Shown here: positions 7,610 through 10,327 of the stretch, in pieces
Layout: each line of letters opens with the position of its first letter
Position numbering within the stretch: the first letter of the stretch is position 1
From: DATAOG01 sp046727895
GTDB lineage: Bacteria; Pseudomonadota; Alphaproteobacteria; Geminicoccales; Geminicoccaceae
Direction of reading: 5' to 3'
Length of the DNA stretch: 10,327 nucleotides
Assembly (NCBI GenBank): GCA_046727895.1
Contig: JBKPDM010000084.1
Coordinates: 1-10,327 of the forward strand
Made by a program: the position numbers and the translations under genes
Notes under the pieces: model-generated
Told to the model about the DNA's origin: nothing
Database searches by the model: none
The model's input: the letters and a program-made list of their open reading frames with translations, nothing else

Positions 7610-8838
7610 ATGAACGAAAAAGACCTGCAGCGAATCGCCGCCTGGCTGGTCGAACGCGGCCTGGCCGGCGCCTCGGAGACTGAGCTCCTGCACGGCCTCT
7701 GCGAGCGGTGCTGTCAGGCCGGGCTTGCGCTGTCGCGCACCATGATCATCATCGACACGCTTCATCCGGTCTATGAAGGCCGGTTGTTTCGCTGGCGCAG
7801 CGACGGCGTCGAGGAAAGCGCCGTTATCGAATACGGCCCCAGCAATGTGGGCGAAGGGGCCGCGAACTGGCAGAGCAGCACCTTCTACCACCTCTGGAAG
7901 TCCGGCACGAACGAGCTTCGTCGCCGGATCGGGCTGGGAGACCCTGTCGACTTTCGGCTTCTCGCCACGCTAAACAGGAAGGCCATACGGACTACGTCGC
8001 CATGATCCACCGCTTCGCCGCCGAGGGCGCCATGGGCGAGATGGACTGCGTCTATTCGAGCTGGACGACGTCGCGCCCGGACGGCTTCAGCGATGCCGAT
8101 ATGGTTGCCCTGCGGCGGCTCGTGCCGTCGCTGGCGCTGGCAATCAAGTGCGCCTCGCTGGCGCGCATCGCCGGCACCCTGGTCGAGGTCTACCTGGGCC
8201 ACGACGCCGGCCAGCGTGTGCTGAGCGGCCGCATCTCGCGGGGCGTGGCCGAGCGGATCCACGCCGTCCTCTGGTATTCTGACCTGCGTGGCTACACCAC
8301 CATCACCGACAGCGCTCCGCCCGGCGAGATCATTCCCCTGCTGAATGACTACGCTGATGCCGTCATCTCCGCGATCCAGGAAACTGGCGGCGAAGTGCTG
8401 AAGCTAATCGGCGACGGCGTGCTGGCGATCTTTCGGGCCGAAGATCCCGCGGAGGCCTGCCGTCGCGCGCTGCAGGCGGAGGCCGGCGTGCGGCATCGTC
8501 AGCGGGCGTTGAATATCCGACGGACCACGGACGGGCGCCCCGTCACGTCGGTCTACCTTGGCCTGCATATCGGCGACGTGTTCTACGGCAACATCGGCAG
8601 TGTCGATCGTCTGGATTTCACGGTGGTCGGCCCCGCCGTCAACGAGACCAGCCGCATTGCCGCGATGTGCCGGTCGGTTGACCGCAGCGTGGTGCTGTCG
8701 TCCGATTTCGTGGCGGCGACGCCAGAACCCGAACGAGCGACCCTCGTCTCCGTCGGCCGCTACGCGCTGCGTGGCGTCGGACGCGCGCAGGAGCTGTTCA
8801 CGATCGACCCGGGCGTCGTGGCGTCGTCGTCGACCTGA
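7610..8838 (+). pseudogene. Class III adenylate/guanylate cyclase gene broken by a 1-nt frameshift
   Basis: The 5' part (ATG 7610 to stop 8005) encodes an N-terminal sensor-like region beginning MNEKDLQRIAAWLVERGLAG and containing LSRTMIIIDTLHPVYEGRLFRW. The 3' part (open from 8002) continues the family and holds the catalytic domain. Numbered from Met 8002, the residues expected of a class III cyclase are present: metal-binding Asp94 (YSDLRGYT) and Asp138 (LIGDG), Lys134 and Asp205 (LDFTVVG) in the purine-recognition positions, and Asn214/Arg218 (NETSR) for the transition state. Near 7971 the text GCTAAACAGGAAGGCCATAC switches frame: the shifted frame reads KQEGHTDYVAM, joining smoothly into the second part, whereas the original frame soon ends. 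Restoring one base gives about 409 aa. Lys plus Asp favours ATP as substrate. The two halves also overlap as ATGA (8002-8005), so coupled translation of a split protein is an alternative. The 182 nt after the stop hold nothing I recognise. Confidence 0.82.
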
Positions 8839-9020
8839 TGGAGTGCATTGTGGGCGCTCAGTGAGCTCAAGTAAGAGTTGGTGGTGGCGAGGGTACGCCC
8901 ATCAAGACCGGTCCGGTGAGCGGAACGTTATCCCAGCGACTGCCACATGAGGGAGCGCCGTGGAGAAGTGTGACGCCGTGGCCGATTTCGGAGCCACGAG
9001 AGAGGCAACGGTTGCGTCAA

Positions 9021-9383
9021 TCAACGATCAAAGGCGATGTCAGGCGATAAGGCTTCAACCAGCCCGGCCTCTGCGGCGGGAAGCAGCTCCGAGAGCACGC
9101 CAAGATCGTAGCCGCGGGCCATGCCAAGCCTCAGTGCCGTGTCCATGTCGATGCCGATCACGTGCCCGCTCGGCGCGAGCCGTAATTGTCGCTGGCAGGC
9201 GGGCAGCACCTCCCAGGCCTCGTGCTCCTGTCGACTGATCAAGCCGTGCTCGCGGTACGGGCAGAGGTGTCCGTCGGCTCCGGGCTCGCCTCGGGCGCAG
9301 GGCAGGCCGTGCTCCCGACAGGCTCGGCAGTATTCGGGCCCTCCGCCCGGCTGGAAGTGCCAGCGGCAGAGGGCCCGCAGCCG
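9021..9383 (-). CDS. T-like chaperone extension, expressed by -1 frameshift (fusion spans 9021-9793)
   Basis: This frame lies -1 to the chaperone gene. From the slip site to the stop at 9021 it has 120 codons and no stop, and no ATG, GTG or TTG before a TTG at 9242. The section before 9242 looks like real protein: it is rich in Cys/His (Cys at 143, 156, 159, 166 and 178 of the fusion, including CRWHFQPGGG and YCRACREHG) and leads straight into EHEAWEVLPACQRQLRLAPSGHVIG and a helical end with YDLGVLSELLPAAEAG. The lambda GT protein is made the same way and helps load the tape measure with tail tube protein. The fusion would be 257 aa. Independent initiation at TTG 9242, which overlaps the upstream TGA as TTGA, would give only 73 aa and would omit the Cys-rich part. 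The cysteines could hold zinc (inference). Confidence 0.72.
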   Translation of the reverse strand, partial: RLRALCRWHFQPGGGPEYCRACREHGLPCARGEPGADGHLCPYREHGLISRQEHEAWEVLPACQRQLRLAPSGHVIGIDMDTALRLGMARGYDLGVLSELLPAAEAGLVEALSPDIAFDR

Positions 9384-9793
9384 TTTTTTGCGGCGTTCAG
9401 CAACACCTGCCGGAGCGTGAACTCCTGGAAGAACCGCTCGCCAACCGGATAGAGCTCCATGACAGCGGCAACGTTCTCAGGCGTCGGGTGCGCCGGGCCG
9501 CCCCCCAGCTCGACGCCAGTCCAGCTGGTGATGTGCCGGACCGCGAGCTCGCGGATCAGCTGCGCCTGGTAGAGGCCGCCGCGCTCGCCCTCGTCCGAGA
9601 GGTCGGGGAGCCCGTCCAGCGGCAGCCCAGCTTCTGTGCGTTCCCGAACTTGCCGCTCAATCGCCTCGACCGCCCGCCGTGCTGACGCCTGGGCCGCAGC
9701 CATGCTCGCTGTGCTCAGTGGCTTTACGGTCACGGTGAGACCATACGGGAGAGCCAACTCATACGGCTCGCAACGGTGCCCGAGATCGATCAT
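9239..9793 (-). CDS. Phage tail assembly chaperone (lambda G-like), 0-frame product
   Basis: The 184-aa 0-frame product starts with a compact part (LALPYGLTVTVKPLSTASMAAA, then a charged helix to about residue 52) and GLYQAQLIRELAVRHITSWTGV, followed by TPENVAAVMELYPVGERFFQ and LRQVLLNAAKNG. This resembles tail assembly chaperones of alphaproteobacterial prophages and occupies their position upstream of the tape measure gene. Such proteins coat the tape measure before the tail tube polymerises. ATG 9793 is preceded by GAGAGG at 7-nt spacing plus AAGGA directly beside it. After residue 137 the sequence becomes low-complexity Ser/Thr/Ala/Pro, as expected where a second frame is the conserved one. 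The slip site lies at residues 136-137. No tail tube gene is found upstream. The exact Pfam chaperone family is not certain. Confidence 0.8.
   Translation of the reverse strand: MIDLGHRCEPYELALPYGLTVTVKPLSTASMAAAQASARRAVEAIERQVRERTEAGLPLDGLPDLSDEGERGGLYQAQLIRELAVRHITSWTGVELGGGPAHPTPENVAAVMELYPVGERFFQEFTLRQVLLNAAKNGCGPSAAGTSSRAEGPNTAEPVGSTACPAPEASPEPTDTSARTASTA
9335..9389 (-). promoter_or_regulatory. Programmed -1 ribosomal frameshift signal
   Basis: On the minus strand the heptamer A AAA AAC (9389-9383) lies exactly in register with the chaperone codons GCA-AAA-AAC (X XXY YYZ). Five nucleotides later a 9-bp perfect stem begins: CGGGCCCTC (9377-9369) pairs with GAGGGCCCG (9343-9335), and the loop holds an inner CTGG/CCAG stem. 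An AGGTG about 14 nt upstream could act as an internal Shine-Dalgarno stimulator. All parts are seen in the sequence; frameshifting itself is inferred. Confidence 0.75.
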
Positions 9794-9796
9794 TCC

Positions 9797-9812
9797 TTAA
9801 CCTCTCGTTAAC
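9797..9812. promoter_or_regulatory. CtrA-type binding site, TTAA-N7-TTAAC
   Basis: TTAA (9797-9800), seven bases, TTAAC (9808-9812) on the plus strand is an exact match to the CtrA full-site consensus. CtrA is the cell-cycle response regulator of Alphaproteobacteria and controls gene transfer agents and prophages in several of them. The site starts 4 nt upstream of the chaperone ATG and covers its Shine-Dalgarno sequence, so it is badly placed to activate that gene. Repression, or a rightward promoter, are possible. Confidence 0.5.
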
Positions 9813-9829
9813 CATCAACCGCGACGACC

Positions 9830-9851
9830 CACACGGGCTAAGCGCCGTGTG
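9830..9851. repeat. Inverted repeat, possible operator
   Basis: CACACGG (9830-9836) and CCGTGTG (9845-9851) form a 7-bp inverted repeat around an 8-nt centre that is itself nearly symmetric (GCTAAGCG). It has no T-run on either side, so an operator is more likely than an intrinsic terminator. It lies 37-58 nt upstream of the chaperone start. Confidence 0.4.
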
Positions 9852-10193
9852 TTCGGGGTGTTCGACCTCCGCCCTCTCAAAGCCGACCTGCGGCGGTTTG
9901 TCCTGGAGTCGAGCTCTCTGGCGAAGGGCGCGCCGCGCTTTGGCCGATCTTCAGGCGCGTCGCCGGCGCAGGTGATCAAACTTTCATGGAAGAGTCTGCC
10001 GCCGTGCCTCGTTTGATTCCATGAGAAGCTGCACGCGAGCGCGATCACGGCTCGTGAGTTGGGCCCGCCTGCGAAAACTCTGGTCGCGCATCCAAGCTAT
10101 GCCGCGTCCTGATCCCCGCGGCGGCACCCACCCAATCGGAGCAATGGACACAATGCAGCGAAACTCTGGCTGATCCACCCTGAGGACTGACTT

Positions 10194-10202
10194 GGAGGAA
10201 GG
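10194..10202 (+). promoter_or_regulatory. Strong ribosome-binding site for the gene at 10204
   Basis: GGAGGAAGG ends 1 nt before ATG 10204, placing GGAGG 5 nt from the start codon. It is among the best Shine-Dalgarno sequences in the window and is the main support for a real gene start here. Confidence 0.65.
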
Positions 10203-10203
10203 C

Positions 10204-10327
10204 ATGGCGGTTTCAGCACCCAGATCCAGAAGCGCATCCACCCGGCCTGAGCCGGCAGAGGTGGTCACATTCGGGGCGTTCCAGTTCGCCGGTCATGTGC
10301 CGGTCGGCAAGATCGCTGACTTCTACG
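10204..10327 (+). CDS. Start of a gene of unknown function, 3' end outside window
   Basis: Forty-one codons are open from ATG 10204 to the edge. The first 17 residues are polar, rich in Ser, Arg and Pro (MAVSAPRSRSASTRPEP); then comes EVVTFGAFQFAGHVPVGKIADFY, which looks like the start of a folded beta-alpha domain. The phrase GHVPVGKIADFY faintly recalls transporter-associated domains found at the end of antiporters and CorC-type proteins, but this is only an impression. It is not recognisable as a tail tube or head protein, and it reads away from the tail operon, so it may mark the edge of the phage-derived region. The case for a gene rests on the strong ribosome-binding site and the open frame. 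Confidence 0.55.
   Translation, partial: MAVSAPRSRSASTRPEPAEVVTFGAFQFAGHVPVGKIADFY

Larger units (their letters stand above)
9794..10203. other. Non-coding region upstream of the chaperone gene
   Basis: About 410 nt without a convincing gene. The small minus-strand frames here lack recognisable domains, and one of them overlaps the plus-strand gene start. The region holds the CtrA-type box, the 22-bp palindrome and, at its right end, a strong ribosome-binding site. I find no tRNA, no clear attachment site and no trace of a tail tube gene. Confidence 0.5.

Noticed and set aside
7968..7976. Programmed frameshift in the cyclase gene
   Set aside because: The local sequence g cta aac is not an X XXY YYZ heptamer and I see no strong stem just after it; a one-base deletion is simpler.
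8960..9238. Plus-strand frame between cyclase and chaperone genes
   Set aside because: Largely antisense to the T-like frame, Arg/Ala-rich, no domain and no convincing ribosome-binding site.
9021..9242. Independent 73-aa gene from TTG 9242
   Set aside because: Possible in principle (TTGA overlap), but the same frame is open and protein-like upstream to the slip site, so I treat it as the end of the frameshift product.
9815..10048. 77-codon minus-strand frame upstream of the chaperone gene
   Set aside because: Arg-rich, no recognisable domain, covers the palindrome, and has no similarity to a tail tube protein.
9984..10268. 94-codon minus-strand frame
   Set aside because: No domain, and it overlaps the better supported plus-strand start at 10204.

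Overview
The window is a high-GC (by eye about two-thirds G+C) alphaproteobacterial region built around a leftward-reading siphovirus-type tail module. Gene order on the minus strand, 5' to 3', is tail assembly chaperone, tape measure, distal tail protein (TIGR02217/DUF2460), hub (TIGR02218/DUF2163), NlpC/P60 peptidase (TIGR02219) and a large tail-tip protein that runs off the left edge. This is the order of the distal tail genes in Rhodobacter-type gene transfer agents and related alphaproteobacterial prophages. A TTAA-N7-TTAAC (CtrA-type) box at the upstream end also fits Alphaproteobacteria, perhaps Rhodospirillales-like, but I cannot name a species. The tape measure (782 aa) is much longer than that of the classic GTA and has a lambda-like C-terminal part, so a prophage or prophage-derived particle with a long tail is more likely than a strict GTA.

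Layout from right to left. 10204-10327 (+): start of a gene of unknown function with a strong ribosome-binding site. 9794-10203: non-coding stretch with the CtrA-type box and a palindrome; no tail tube gene is seen where one would be expected. 9021-9793 (-): chaperone gene with a near-textbook programmed -1 frameshift signal (A AAA AAC, 5-nt spacer, 9-bp hairpin) leading into a second reading frame, the same arrangement as lambda G/GT. 7610-8838 (+): class III adenylate/guanylate cyclase gene broken by a one-base deletion. 6775-7461 (-): DUF2270 membrane protein gene interrupted by an in-frame TAA, in a less GC-rich patch. 4330-6678 (-): tape measure. 4080-4322 (+): small zinc-ribbon protein. 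3399-3998 (-): distal tail protein. 3049-3375 (+): membrane-anchored excalibur-domain protein. 2050-2901, 1578-2063 and 1-1574 (-): hub, peptidase and tail-tip protein, tightly packed.

The tail genes look intact and form one assembly pathway: chaperone and tape measure set tail length, distal tail protein and hub close the tip, the peptidase opens the cell wall, and the tip protein contacts the host. Four accessory genes sit at the junctions between tail genes: three read against the tail operon (cyclase, zinc ribbon, excalibur) and one with it (DUF2270). The two largest accessory genes each carry one disabling lesion, so the cargo appears to be decaying while the tail machinery is kept.

The most notable observation is the frameshift signal at 9335-9389. 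The downstream frame is open, cysteine-rich and has no usable start codon of its own before 9242, so a 257-aa fusion by -1 frameshifting is the simplest reading.
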